A DNA stretch of 64,000 bases from Pseudosulfitobacter koreensis. GTDB taxonomy: Bacteria > Pseudomonadota > Alphaproteobacteria > Rhodobacterales > Rhodobacteraceae. The translations under genes and the position numbers were made by a program. Positions 53,133-64,000 of the stretch are shown one piece after another (position 1 is the first letter of the stretch; each line of letters begins with the position of its first letter). The notes below the pieces were generated by a model that was not told the origin of the DNA, ran no database searches, and saw only the letters and a program-made list of their open reading frames with translations. Where the stretch lies: assembly GCF_024733015.1 (NCBI RefSeq), contig NZ_JANKJG010000005.1:164370-228369 (forward strand), given 5' to 3'.

Positions 53133-54515
53133 CTAGAGCACAAGGTTGTCGTCCTGCTCTTCCGCGCGGCTTTCGTCGTGGGTTGCCAGCGCCATGCCGA
53201 AGGTCAGGATGCCGACGCGCCCCGCCGTCATCAGCACGATCACGACCAGCTTGCCCAGATCGGACAGATCGCCGGTGATGCCGGTGCTCAGCCCCACCGT
53301 GCCCATCGCTGACACCGCCTCGAACAGCAGCGCCTCGAAGGGCTGCGCCGCATCTGTCAGCAGCAGCAGGAACATCGCCAGCGCACACAGGCCCGCATAA
53401 TAAGCCAGCGAGGCCGTGGCGGTCTTCAGCTTTTCGTCCGAAACGCGCCGCTTGAAGAACCGCACGGCCTCGCGCCCTTTCAGGGTCGAGCGCACCAGCC
53501 CCAGAAGGGCCGCGAACGACGTCGTCTTCAGCCCGCCACCGGTGCCCGCAGGCGACGCGCCCACCACCATCAGCACCATCAGAACCATCAGCACCGCCTG
53601 CGAAATCCCCGAGATCGACACCGTGTTGAACCCCACCGTAGTGCTGGCCGACATGGTCTGGAAAAACGCCGCCATCAGCCGCTCGGACGGCGGCAGGATG
53701 CGCAGTTCCGGCTCGGTCACGAACAGGATCACCGTGCCAAAGGCCAGAAACGTCAGCGTCATGCGCACGATCACCTTCGAGGTGAAGCCCAGAACCCGCC
53801 TGCGCCCCAGCAGCGCACGCCAACCGTCCACCACGATCAGAAACCCCATCGCCCCCAGCAGGCTGAGGATCGAGATCGCGATATTGATCCCTACATGATC
53901 GTGGAACGCTTCGAGCGAGCTGTCGAACAGGCTGAAGCCCGCCGTGCAAAACGCTGAAATGCTGTGGAAAATCGCCATCCACAGGGCGTCGGGAACGCCC
54001 GCGTGATGGAACATCAGATACAAGGCCAGAGCGCCCACCGCTTCGCACAGGAACGTGAACCACACCACCGAACGCAGGAACACCACGGGCGAGATGCCTT
54101 CGGGCAGGTTGAACGCCTGCCGCACCGTGTGGGTGCGCATCCGCCCCAATCGGTGATAGACTGACAGCACCGCGAATGATCCGATGGTCATATAACCAAG
54201 CCCGCCCGCCTGGATCAGCAGCAGGATCACGACCTCGCCAAACAGGCTGAAACTGCCGCCGACGCTCAGCGTGGCAAGCCCGGTGGTCGACACCGCCGAC
54301 ACGGCCGTGAACAGCGTATCAAGAGCTGCGACAGGCACGGTCTGCGCCACCGGCAGCGCCAGCAGCGCCCAGCCCAGCAGCATGTAGGACACGTATCCGA
54401 ACAGCAAGAGCCGCGCAGGGGCTGCATGCATCACACTGACACGGGCCGCCAAGGCGGCCCTGCGAACGAACCTTCTAATCTTCACCACGCGTGCCTTTGT
54501 GCGGTTTTCAGCCAT
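53133..54515 (-). CDS. TrkH/KtrB family cation (K+) transporter
   Basis: A 460-residue membrane protein with four pseudo-repeats of M1-pore-M2 and the selectivity-filter glycines in SAVSTTGLATLS, ISAFCTAGFSLFD, SASTTVGFNTVS and SAMGTVGLSTGI. These fit K+-translocating channels of the Trk/Ktr group (Na+-dependent or H+-dependent). No KtrA or TrkA partner gene is adjacent in the window, so it may use a regulator elsewhere. ATG 54515 gives the start MAENRTK. The sequence VLMVLMVLM reflects a short internal DNA repeat. Confidence 0.93.
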   Translation of the reverse strand: MAENRTKARVVKIRRFVRRAALAARVSVMHAAPARLLLFGYVSYMLLGWALLALPVAQTVPVAALDTLFTAVSAVSTTGLATLSVGGSFSLFGEVVILLLIQAGGLGYMTIGSFAVLSVYHRLGRMRTHTVRQAFNLPEGISPVVFLRSVVWFTFLCEAVGALALYLMFHHAGVPDALWMAIFHSISAFCTAGFSLFDSSLEAFHDHVGINIAISILSLLGAMGFLIVVDGWRALLGRRRVLGFTSKVIVRMTLTFLAFGTVILFVTEPELRILPPSERLMAAFFQTMSASTTVGFNTVSISGISQAVLMVLMVLMVVGASPAGTGGGLKTTSFAALLGLVRSTLKGREAVRFFKRRVSDEKLKTATASLAYYAGLCALAMFLLLLTDAAQPFEALLFEAVSAMGTVGLSTGITGDLSDLGKLVVIVLMTAGRVGILTFGMALATHDESRAEEQDDNLVL

Positions 54516-54620
54516 AACGCTGCAGCGCGGCAAACGGTTCGGTCGATCTTGCCGATTTTGCGTCTTGCAACTGCGCCCGATTATCCCCATCCCCTCGGCA
54601 ACACAAGCATGGGGCTGAGA

Positions 54621-56845
<2,225 letters not shown>

Positions 56846-56976
56846 TACCCTGACAATCCGCCCCGCCCGGTTTCCGGGTGACGCAGAGGCGCCGGCGCGC
56901 CTTTGCCGGGGCTAATACGATCTGCTGGCGGCGCGCTGTACCGCGTCGCTGGCCATTGTGGAAACCTATGAAAGTA

Positions 56977-57008
56977 CAAAAGCGCGCCAGCCCCCCTGCG
57001 CGCTTTTG
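56977..57008. terminator. Bidirectional terminator between eno and the 57047 gene
   Basis: CAAAAGCGCGC (56977-56987) pairs perfectly with GCGCGCTTTTG (56998-57008) across a 10-base loop. T4 on both strands suits the convergent genes. Confidence 0.75.
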
Positions 57009-57046
57009 CCTTCGGGTGATGCGGGGTCTTAACCCCTCCCCGAACT

Positions 57047-57685
57047 TCAGCCCTTGATCTGCGACAGCAGCCAGGCTTGCGTATAGCCCAATTGCAGCCT
57101 GTCGCTGTCACGCATGGGCCGAGTGGTCCGCAGCCGCACGGTGGGCCGGTTTGCGCCAAAGGCCACGTTCATGCGGATGACCGTGTCGATCGTGCCGTTC
57201 GGCCCTTCCGTCACGTTCTCGACCATGCCCACGACCTTGCGGTCCGAGGTCAGGACGGTCGCGCCCAGCATATCGGCCAAGTTGACCCTGCTGACGCTTA
57301 TCATCGGGCTGCCGTTGGTGGACGACCTGCCCTGGGACGATGTGGCCGTTTGCGTACCGGTGCCCATTCCAGAGCCTGTGCCCGCACCTGTACCTGTGCC
57401 CGTACCGGAACCAGTCCCCGAACCTGAACCGGTGGAGCCCACCTCGACGCTGACGTCGGCGTTCACACCATCGGTCCCTCCGACCGAGGCGCCGACATCC
57501 GCCCCGATGCCGCCCGATCCGCCAACACTGACGCCGACATCCGCGGACACGCCGCCGATACCGACACCGACATCTGCGGACACACCGCCGCCGTTGCCGA
57601 TCCCGACATCAAGCGCCTGAGCGCTTGTGTTTGCGAACATCATGGCGGTCGCTGCGCCTGCGAGAGTTGTGGTAAGACCTTTCAT
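57047..57685 (-). CDS. Secreted Gly-rich repeat protein with PRC-barrel-like C-terminus
   Basis: A 212-residue product. Signal peptide KGLTTTLAGAATAMMFANTS with a likely cut after AQA. Next come imperfect repeats (GIGGVSADVGVSVGG-type units, about residues 25-80). A Gly/Thr/Ser tract (GSGTGSGTGTGTGAGTGSGM) follows. The C-terminal 90 residues (LGATVLTSDRKVVGMVENVT) resemble a PRC-barrel or photoreaction-centre-barrel fold. ATG 57685 has GGAGGAAA at ideal spacing. The function is unknown; a periplasmic or surface role is inferred. Confidence 0.75.
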   Translation of the reverse strand: MKGLTTTLAGAATAMMFANTSAQALDVGIGNGGGVSADVGVGIGGVSADVGVSVGGSGGIGADVGASVGGTDGVNADVSVEVGSTGSGSGTGSGTGTGTGAGTGSGMGTGTQTATSSQGRSSTNGSPMISVSRVNLADMLGATVLTSDRKVVGMVENVTEGPNGTIDTVIRMNVAFGANRPTVRLRTTRPMRDSDRLQLGYTQAWLLSQIKG

Positions 57686-57866
57686 CACGAGTTTCCTCCT
57701 TCAAGGTTGACATGGAGCATGCCCGTGATGCGCCGGAATGACGCCCCCTTCTCAGGCTGTTCCACATCATAAGACACGCAAAATTCAACCAAAGAGTTTC
57801 AATTTAAAAGTGTAAACAAACTGTTTTGCGCAACTCGCAGGCGCAGCATTTTTGCACGAGGCCCCT

Positions 57867-59672
57867 CTACCCCCGGTAGATCGGCATTGTCACCGTAAAC
57901 GTCGACCCCTCTGCGGGCGCGCTGACATAGTGGATGCTGCCCCCGTGGCGCACGATCAACTGACGTGAAATATGCATGCCCAGACCGCTGCCATAGACCT
58001 TCTTGGTGTCCGACGCATCGACCTGAGTGAACCGGCCAAACACCATTTCCTCGGACCCCGGCGGGATGCCCAAACCGCTGTCCCGGACGTTGACATAGGC
58101 CCGGTCGCCCTCGGAATAAAGCTGTACGTCAACACTGGCGCCGGGGTGCGAAAACTTCATCGCATTCGACAGGACGTTGACAATGACCTGCCCCAGCCTG
58201 TCCGCATCGGCCCAGACCGGCACTTCCTCAAGCTGGCGTTTGTACAAGATCCGCAGCCCCTTGTCCGGCAGATAGGTCTCCATGCTGTCCACCGCACCCG
58301 AAACGATGTCGGCCAGGTTGCACCGCGCGAAGGTCAGCTTGAAGTCCGAGCTGTCCAGCCGCTGCGTCTCGAGCAGATCATTGACCAGCTTGGCCAGCGT
58401 GGTCGCGTTCTTGGTGGCCAGTTCCAGCAGGCGCTCGGCCTGTTCCTGGGATGTGTTATCGCGGTTCATCGTCAGCAGCTGCAGCGACCCGTTGATCACC
58501 GTCAACGGCGTGCGCAATTCGTGGCTGACCGTGGACAGGAACTGCGATTGCAGACGCTCTGACCGGATGGCCCGTTCGGCGGCGATCTTTTGCATGGTGA
58601 CGTCGATGAACGACACCGCCCAGCCCAGCCGCCGCTGCCCCTTGCCCACCGAAATCGGATAGGCACGCGGCACGAAATGGCGCCCGCCGTTTTCCACCTC
58701 CATGGTCTCGGGCAGCCCCTGATGTTCGATCAGTTGGCCAAAGACCGCGCCCAATCCGCCGATATCCGCCAGCGCATCCCTGGGAACGCTCTGCTCTTGC
58801 ATCAGCCGCTGCGCGGCCTGGTTGGTCTCCAGCAGTGCGCCCTCGGCATCGACGACAAAGATCAGCTCGCGCGAGTTATAGAACAGCAGATCGCGCGCAA
58901 TCGCCTTCACATCGACCCAGCGGCTGTCGAGGATGATCCACGACACCAATGAGATCGACAGCGCAAAGGAAAACGGCGTCGGGTCGACGCCAAAGATGCG
59001 GAAGCCGAAGAAATTATAGGAAATGCTGAAGACGATCGGGATCGCGGTCACCAGGAATATCCGCAAAAAGAACCCCTTGATCACAGGATTGGCAGCCCAG
59101 ACCGCACGACCCGAGATCAGGCAGCTGATCAGGATGATCAGGTACAGGTAGATCACCGCGACATAAAACACGGCCCCATGATCATAGCGGACATAGGCGG
59201 TGGCCCCCTCGACGACCAGCTGCGTGTCGGGGCCGTACATCAGCCCGTGGAGCGGGTTGGTCAGCGCCACGATCAGGATGAAAATAGGATGGATCACCGC
59301 CCCCAGCAGCGCGACAGAGCGCGCCACGGTCCGCGACAAGGCGTATTCATAAAGAAAATACGCCCAGACCGTCGGCATCAGCACGATCCCCGGCCAGGCC
59401 AGCTTTGCCCAGAGCACCTTGCAGGCCTCGGTCGGGCCCGACAGTTCCATGCCGATGCACACCAGCCACCACAGCACGCCGAACTTGGCCAGGATGAACC
59501 ACTTGTGCCCCGGCAATCCGTCATGGGCCCGCGCCCATACGATCACCGCGATGACGACAAGTGCCGTGGCAAACACGAACTGCACGGCGGGCAAGCTTAG
59601 GTCAGGGACCAAGCATTGAGAAAATTCACTGAAAATAACAGGTTCCACATTTGAAATTCGCGGTTTCCGCAT
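57867..59672 (-). CDS. Hybrid-free sensor histidine kinase with 7TM N-terminal domain
   Basis: A 601-residue sensor: seven hydrophobic helices (histidine-kinase 7TM N-terminal domain, about residues 25-245), a PAS domain (RELIFVVDAEGALLETNQAA), HisKA with the phospho-acceptor H384 in STVSHELRTPLTVING, and an HATPase_c domain with N-box NAMKFSHPG, G1 DSGLGIPPG and G2 YGSGLGMHISRQL. No receiver domain or response-regulator gene is nearby, so its partner must be encoded elsewhere. The ATG 59672 start is the only suitable one. The upstream region to 59861 is relatively AT-rich and may hold its promoter. Confidence 0.93.
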   Translation of the reverse strand: MRKPRISNVEPVIFSEFSQCLVPDLSLPAVQFVFATALVVIAVIVWARAHDGLPGHKWFILAKFGVLWWLVCIGMELSGPTEACKVLWAKLAWPGIVLMPTVWAYFLYEYALSRTVARSVALLGAVIHPIFILIVALTNPLHGLMYGPDTQLVVEGATAYVRYDHGAVFYVAVIYLYLIILISCLISGRAVWAANPVIKGFFLRIFLVTAIPIVFSISYNFFGFRIFGVDPTPFSFALSISLVSWIILDSRWVDVKAIARDLLFYNSRELIFVVDAEGALLETNQAAQRLMQEQSVPRDALADIGGLGAVFGQLIEHQGLPETMEVENGGRHFVPRAYPISVGKGQRRLGWAVSFIDVTMQKIAAERAIRSERLQSQFLSTVSHELRTPLTVINGSLQLLTMNRDNTSQEQAERLLELATKNATTLAKLVNDLLETQRLDSSDFKLTFARCNLADIVSGAVDSMETYLPDKGLRILYKRQLEEVPVWADADRLGQVIVNVLSNAMKFSHPGASVDVQLYSEGDRAYVNVRDSGLGIPPGSEEMVFGRFTQVDASDTKKVYGSGLGMHISRQLIVRHGGSIHYVSAPAEGSTFTVTMPIYRG

Positions 59673-59861
59673 AGAAATAAAGTCAACGGAACAGGCCCTC
59701 CGCGCTTTGCCAAAGCACTAGTTCAGAGACCCGATAATCACAACCTACAACTGATTTTGTTATTAGAATTTCTCGTCTTAGCTGCTTTTTGCGCCATTCG
59801 GGAGGCAGCATGAAAATTGCGTGTTCCGTGCGTCTGATATTGCAAACTGCCGCGGCAGCTA

Positions 59862-60977
59862 TCACGACATTTGGTCAAAAATATGACCGCTTCGGTCTTG
59901 AAAGCGCTGCGGCGCATAGGGTGCGATAAGATCGTTTTGATGGTTGGTCAGCGGTTGGTCCAGCACCCCCGCCGCCACCAGCTCGCCCGCCAGCGGGGCC
60001 AGCGTGATCCCCGAATGCATCACCGCCGTGTGCAGCCCCTGCGGCCCGCACGGCCCCATCACCGGCAGCCCGTCCTGCGGCACCGGGCGCATTGCCTGGG
60101 TGACCTGCTCCCAGCGCAGCGCAACCTCGGGCAGCATTGCCTGCAGACGTGCCATCGCGGCATCGGCCAGCAGGTCGGGCCGCTCGGTCACCTCGTCCGC
60201 ACTGTCAGACTGGTGGTTCGGCGAGGTCGGCGCGATGATCCGGCCCGCGACGTCCTGGCGGAACTCCTGTCCGGGGGCTGCCATCACATGCGACAGCACC
60301 GGTGCCACGGGCGCGCTGCGCAGCAGCAGACCGGGCCGCGACAGCATCGGCAAGGCCACGCCGACGCCATCCAGCAGCCCGACACTGCCGGTGCCGCCGC
60401 AGATCACCACACGGTCGGCGGGGATGACCCCTTGCGCAATCCGCACGCCGCAAACCGCATCACCCCGCGTCTCGACCCCCAGCGCCTGAACGCCCAGCAG
60501 CAGCCGCGCCCCCAGACCCATGGCGGCCTCGATCAGCGCATGCGCCAGCGGCGCGGTTTCTGCCACGCCTTCGGCCTCGAATGCCAGCGCGCGGTCCGGC
60601 GGGTTTGCGACATGCGGCTCGCGCGCGGCGAATGCGGCGCGGTCGATGATTTCAACGCCGTAGCCCAAGGCTTGCAGGTCAGCCGCCTGTTGGTCGAGGC
60701 CTGCGCCCGCGTCCTCCCAGCACAGGCACCCGGTCCAGCGCACGGGCGCCAGATCCATCTGCCCGGCCAGCCGGTGATAGGCCGCCATGCTCTCCGCCCG
60801 CAGCCGAAAATGCGCCGCATCCGCATGAAAACTGGCGTTGATCCAGCCAAACGAGCGCCCCGTCGCACCAGCAGCCACGCCTGCGCCGTCGATCACCGTC
60901 ACCTGCGCCCCGCCGCGCGCCAGATGATAGGCCACCGAGGCCCCGATCACACCTGCGCCCACCACCACAACTTGCAT
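59862..60977 (-). CDS. FAD-dependent oxidoreductase (DAO/D-amino-acid oxidase-like)
   Basis: A 371-residue flavoprotein. The dinucleotide-binding motif [20 protein letters not shown] is at the N-terminus, followed by GRSFGWINA. The C-terminal MHSGITLAPLAGELVAAGVL matches FAD-binding in the DAO family (glycine oxidase, sarcosine oxidase and others). Substrate not determinable. ATG 60977 was chosen because AAGGGGG lies upstream; a GTG one codon earlier is possible. It diverges from the cupin gene over 46 bases. Confidence 0.9.
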   Translation of the reverse strand: MQVVVVGAGVIGASVAYHLARGGAQVTVIDGAGVAAGATGRSFGWINASFHADAAHFRLRAESMAAYHRLAGQMDLAPVRWTGCLCWEDAGAGLDQQAADLQALGYGVEIIDRAAFAAREPHVANPPDRALAFEAEGVAETAPLAHALIEAAMGLGARLLLGVQALGVETRGDAVCGVRIAQGVIPADRVVICGGTGSVGLLDGVGVALPMLSRPGLLLRSAPVAPVLSHVMAAPGQEFRQDVAGRIIAPTSPNHQSDSADEVTERPDLLADAAMARLQAMLPEVALRWEQVTQAMRPVPQDGLPVMGPCGPQGLHTAVMHSGITLAPLAGELVAAGVLDQPLTNHQNDLIAPYAPQRFQDRSGHIFDQMS

Positions 60978-61023
60978 CACGCACCCCCTTGGCCTTGCTC
61001 GCGTTGCACCCTAAGCTTCTGAT

Positions 61024-61458
61024 ATGACACCGCAAGAGATCATCGCCCATCTGAACCTCGCGCCCCACCCCGAGGGCGGCCATTACCGTCAGACATGGGT
61101 GGCGGATGGCTCGGATGGACCCGACGACAGACCCGTCGGCACCTGCATCTATTTCCTGCTTCAGGCGGGCGAAAAGAGCCACTGGCACCGGGTCGATGCC
61201 ACCGAGATCTGGCTGTATCACGCAGGCGCACCACTGGAATTGCGCCTGTCGGCCACGGATGCAGGCCCCGCCGTGACGCATCTGCTGACACCCGATCTGA
61301 CCGCGGGCGCGCCGCAGGTGATCGTGCCGAAAGACCACTGGCAATCGGCACGCAGCACCGGCGGGCACACGCTGGTGTCCTGCACCGTCTCGCCGGGTTT
61401 TCAGTTCGAGGGGTTCACCCTCGCCCCGCCCGGCTTTGACATCCCCGATGCCGGTTAG
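61024..61458 (+). CDS. Cupin domain-containing protein (DUF985)
   Basis: A 144-residue small beta-barrel protein with the DUF985 pattern [13 protein letters not shown], then [23 protein letters not shown] and late [17 protein letters not shown]. His residues in [10 protein letters not shown] could bind a metal. Fold is related to yeast YML079w; function unknown. It overlaps the end of the convergent anmK gene by 4 bases. Confidence 0.92.
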   Translation: MTPQEIIAHLNLAPHPEGGHYRQTWVADGSDGPDDRPVGTCIYFLLQAGEKSHWHRVDATEIWLYHAGAPLELRLSATDAGPAVTHLLTPDLTAGAPQVIVPKDHWQSARSTGGHTLVSCTVSPGFQFEGFTLAPPGFDIPDAG

Positions 61459-62561
61459 CCCGGAAAGCTGAGCGTCCCGCCCGCCACCGCCGCGCGCACG
61501 CCCGTGGTGCCGGGGCACGACGTCGGCAAGCGCCGCGCCACGCGCACCGCAAGATAGGCGAACGCCTGCGCCTCCAGCATGTCGCCGTCCAGCCCCACAT
61601 CCTCGACCGGGCGCACCGGACAATCCAGCGAAACGGACAGCATCCGCATCAACACCGGGTTCTTGCGCCCGCCACCCGTGACCAGCACTTCGCTGGGCGC
61701 TTCGGGGCAATGCTGCATCGCCTCGGCCACACCGGCGGCGGCCATCGCGGTCAGCGTGGCGGCCGCATCGGCATCCGACAATTCGCCCACCAGCGCGATC
61801 ATCTCGGAGAAATCGTTCCGGTCCAGAGACTTGGGCGGCATCCGCGCAAAATAAGGCTCTGCCAGAAACAACTCGAGCGCGCCATGCGCCACATCGCCCT
61901 TGCGCGCGACCTTGCCGCCTTCGTCATGCGACAGCCCCAACCGCGCCTGCATCAGATCGTTCAGCGGCGCGTTGGCGGGGCCGGTGTCGAACGCCAGCAA
62001 GGCCCCCGGCGCGTCCGGTTTGTCGCACCGCGGATCGACAAAGCTGATATTGCCAACGCCGCCCAGGTTCAGGAACGCCACGGGCGCGTCGCGCCGCAGG
62101 TACTTGGCACAGGCAAAGTGGAAAAACGGCGCCAGAGGCGCCCCCTCGCCGCCCATTTCCACATCGGCGCTGCGGAAATCCCAAACTACCGGCAGCCCCA
62201 GAGCCTGCGCCAGCGCGCCCCCGTCGCCAACCTGCAACGTGCCTTGCGTGCGCGGCGCATGGGCCAGCGTCTGGCCATGAAACCCCACCAGATCGACATC
62301 GCGAAACTGCGCCAGCGCTTCGACATGCGCGTCCTGCACCACCTTGGTCGCGGCCTCGACCTCGGGCCCCGACCACAGACCGAACCCCGCGGCAATCACC
62401 CGCTGTTCGGCGTCCGTATAGGGCCGATAGCCGCTGTCGCCGAATCCGAAAATTTCCACGCCATCGGTCTCGATCACCGCCGCGTCGACCCCGTCCAGAG
62501 ACGTCCCGCTCATCGCGCCCAGTGCCCTTATCGGCACGCCTGCCTGTCTGACCTTGTTCAT
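61455..62561 (-). CDS. anmK: Anhydro-N-acetylmuramic acid kinase
   Basis: A 368-residue enzyme that phosphorylates and opens 1,6-anhydroMurNAc from cell-wall recycling, yielding MurNAc 6-phosphate. Signatures: [20 protein letters not shown], the [20 protein letters not shown] segment, and [12 protein letters not shown]. Length is normal. It diverges from tyrS across 66 bases, a common gene pair in alphaproteobacteria. Confidence 0.96.
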   Translation of the reverse strand: MNKVRQAGVPIRALGAMSGTSLDGVDAAVIETDGVEIFGFGDSGYRPYTDAEQRVIAAGFGLWSGPEVEAATKVVQDAHVEALAQFRDVDLVGFHGQTLAHAPRTQGTLQVGDGGALAQALGLPVVWDFRSADVEMGGEGAPLAPFFHFACAKYLRRDAPVAFLNLGGVGNISFVDPRCDKPDAPGALLAFDTGPANAPLNDLMQARLGLSHDEGGKVARKGDVAHGALELFLAEPYFARMPPKSLDRNDFSEMIALVGELSDADAAATLTAMAAAGVAEAMQHCPEAPSEVLVTGGGRKNPVLMRMLSVSLDCPVRPVEDVGLDGDMLEAQAFAYLAVRVARRLPTSCPGTTGVRAAVAGGTLSFPG

Positions 62562-62627
62562 CGGTCTTTTCCTTTGCCCTTTAGGCCCCTATAGAGTGCC
62601 CCGCACAGATGTCATAGGACAAGTCAC

Positions 62628-63878
62628 ATGTCGTACAAACCCCGTTCCGAATTTCTCAACGTCATGCAACAGCGCGGCTTTGTCGCCGATTGCACCGACT
62701 ATCAGGGCCTCGACGATGCCCTGATGAAGGGAGTGGTGCCTGCCTATGTGGGCTATGACGCAACGGCAAAATCGCTGCATGTCGGGCATCTGGTCAATAT
62801 CATGATGCTGCGCTGGCTGCAGAAATGCGGCGGCAAGCCGATCACCCTGATGGGCGGTGGCACCACCAAGGTCGGCGATCCTTCGTTTCGGTCAGACGAG
62901 CGTCCGCTGCTGGACGCGCAGGCGATTGACGACAACATCGAAGGCATCCGGCAGGTATTTGCGCGCTACCTGTCCTATGGCGACGGTGCTGACGACGCCA
63001 TCATGCTGAACAATGCCGAATGGCTGGACAATCTGAACTACCTGGAATTTCTGCGCGACATCGGGCGGCATTTCTCGATCAACCGAATGCTGTCGTTCGA
63101 AAGCGTCAAGTCGCGGCTGGACCGCGAGCAGTCGTTGTCGTTCCTCGAATTCAACTACATGATCCTCCAAGCCTATGATTTCATGGAGCTTCACCGCCGT
63201 TACGGCTGTGTTCTGCAAATGGGCGGCAGCGACCAGTGGGGCAATATCGTCAACGGCATCGACCTGACCCGCCGTGTCATCGACGGCGAGGTTTACGGTC
63301 TGACCTCGCCTTTGCTCAGCACCAGCGACGGCAAGAAAATGGGCAAGTCAGCGGGCGGCGCGGTCTGGCTGAACAGCGACATGCTGTCTCCCTATGAGTT
63401 CTGGCAATTCTGGCGCAACACCACCGACGCCGACGTGGGCCGGTTCCTCAAGCTTTATACCGAGCTGCCGGTCGAGGAGTGCGACCGCCTGGGCGCGCTC
63501 GAAGGGGCCGAGATCAACGCGGCCAAGGCGTTGTTGGCGACCGAGGTGACCACCATGCTGCACGGCGCCGAGGCTGCGCAGGCCGCCGCCGACACCGCGC
63601 GCGAGGTGTTCGAGAAGGGCGGCGTTGGCGATGATCTGCCGACCCTGACGCTGACGCAGGCGGAACTGGGAGACGGCATGTCTATCGTGCAACTGATCGT
63701 CAAAGCGGGCCTCGCCGGGTCAGGCAAGGAGGCCAAGCGCCTGATTTCCGAAAACGGCGCACGTCTGAACGACGCGCCGCTGACCGATGCGGGGCTGATG
63801 ATCGATGCGGGTGCGCTGGCCACGCCGATCAAGCTGAGCGCCGGCAAGAAACGACATGCGCTGGTGCAATTGGGCTAG
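62628..63878 (+). CDS. tyrS: Tyrosyl-tRNA synthetase
   Basis: A 416-residue class I aminoacyl-tRNA synthetase that charges tRNA-Tyr. The HIGH-type motif appears as SLHVGHLVN after YVGYDATAK, and the KMSKS motif is [11 protein letters not shown] (here KMGKS). Substrate-binding region [14 protein letters not shown] is present. A C-terminal S4 RNA-binding domain follows ([20 protein letters not shown]). The start ATG is close to the divergent anmK start. No T-box-like leader was seen. Confidence 0.97.
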   Translation: MSYKPRSEFLNVMQQRGFVADCTDYQGLDDALMKGVVPAYVGYDATAKSLHVGHLVNIMMLRWLQKCGGKPITLMGGGTTKVGDPSFRSDERPLLDAQAIDDNIEGIRQVFARYLSYGDGADDAIMLNNAEWLDNLNYLEFLRDIGRHFSINRMLSFESVKSRLDREQSLSFLEFNYMILQAYDFMELHRRYGCVLQMGGSDQWGNIVNGIDLTRRVIDGEVYGLTSPLLSTSDGKKMGKSAGGAVWLNSDMLSPYEFWQFWRNTTDADVGRFLKLYTELPVEECDRLGALEGAEINAAKALLATEVTTMLHGAEAAQAAADTAREVFEKGGVGDDLPTLTLTQAELGDGMSIVQLIVKAGLAGSGKEAKRLISENGARLNDAPLTDAGLMIDAGALATPIKLSAGKKRHALVQLG

Positions 63879-64000
63879 GGCCTGTGGACAATCATCTTGA
63901 GGCTATAAGTGCTGCTACGAGGTTCCAACACGCTGCGTAACTGCAATCCGTTTTGTCGTATCTTGTGGCGATCCCTCTGAACTCTTTGATTTTTGCAAAG
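63879..64000. other. Right-edge non-coding stretch
   Basis: The final 122 bases after tyrS contain no supported gene and are visibly less GC-rich than the rest of the window. No terminator hairpin was recognised. It may be the start of an intergenic region or of an element that continues past the edge. Confidence 0.4.

Noticed and set aside
59810..59929. 39-codon open frame with GGGAGG before its ATG
   Set aside because: Its 3' half is antisense to the FAD oxidoreductase C-terminus and composition is not protein-like; left out without translation evidence.

Overview
The window is a high-GC, gene-dense chromosomal segment of an alphaproteobacterium, almost certainly in the Roseobacter group of Rhodobacteraceae (order Rhodobacterales). 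The evidence is a fnrL-uspA-ccoNOQP-ccoGHIS block with hemN divergent from fnrL, an lptF-lptG-lptD-surA-pdxA-rsmA chain, a DUF4167-prmC-prfA cluster, a Fur/Mur regulator without zinc-ribbon cysteines, and pervasive 4-base ATGA overlaps between genes. No rRNA, tRNA, CRISPR array, prophage or complete insertion sequence was recognised. Only a short unassigned stretch at the right edge looks different.

Positions 1-11,900 form a stress-survival region. It holds trehalose metabolism (a GH15 hydrolase cut by the left edge, otsB, otsA), a type IB topoisomerase, and a run of small envelope proteins: a 22-residue membrane peptide, a hydrophilin-like protein, a holin-superfamily protein and a DUF3618 protein. 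A BrkB-type membrane protein, the Ku/LigD end-joining pair and a potassium channel with a C-terminal zinc ribbon follow. Several of these genes carry upstream GGAAC-N16/17-NGTT motifs resembling promoters of the alphaproteobacterial general stress sigma factor EcfG. The best copy (GGAAC-N17-CGTT) lies upstream of a yqaE-DUF4112 pair at 25.4 kb. I infer a local general-stress regulon covering desiccation and osmotic protection, membrane maintenance and DNA repair.

Positions 11,900-22,600 are a low-oxygen respiration block: hemN (anaerobic haem synthesis), fnrL (oxygen-sensing Fe-S regulator), a universal stress protein, the cbb3 oxidase structural genes and the copper/assembly genes ccoGHIS. 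Four FNR boxes sit at the four expected control points. The ccoP-ccoG gap also holds nested inverted repeats that could form an RNA structure masking the ccoG ribosome-binding site.

Positions 22,700-31,700 hold housekeeping and accessory genes: a DUF983 protein, a class IV aminotransferase, aldose 1-epimerase, ndk, an ABC-F ATPase, a MarC protein, an aspartic protease, holC and pepA. Positions 31,880-39,350 are the outer-membrane biogenesis operon plus pdxA and rsmA, closed by a strong bidirectional terminator. Positions 39,400-46,100 run mostly leftward: DUF4167, prmC-prfA, DUF1499, speB, an M20 amidohydrolase, with mazG divergent.

Positions 46,190-64,000 mix a nucleoside hydrolase/GNAT/SelO run, two EamA-type transporters (one overlapping enolase), a DEAD-box helicase with a glycine-rich tail, fur, a NYN-domain protein, a TrkH-type cation transporter, a repeat-rich secreted PRC-barrel-like protein, an orphan 7TM histidine kinase, an FAD oxidoreductase, a DUF985 cupin, anmK and tyrS. 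All functional calls come from motif and family recognition in the translated sequence; no database search was run.
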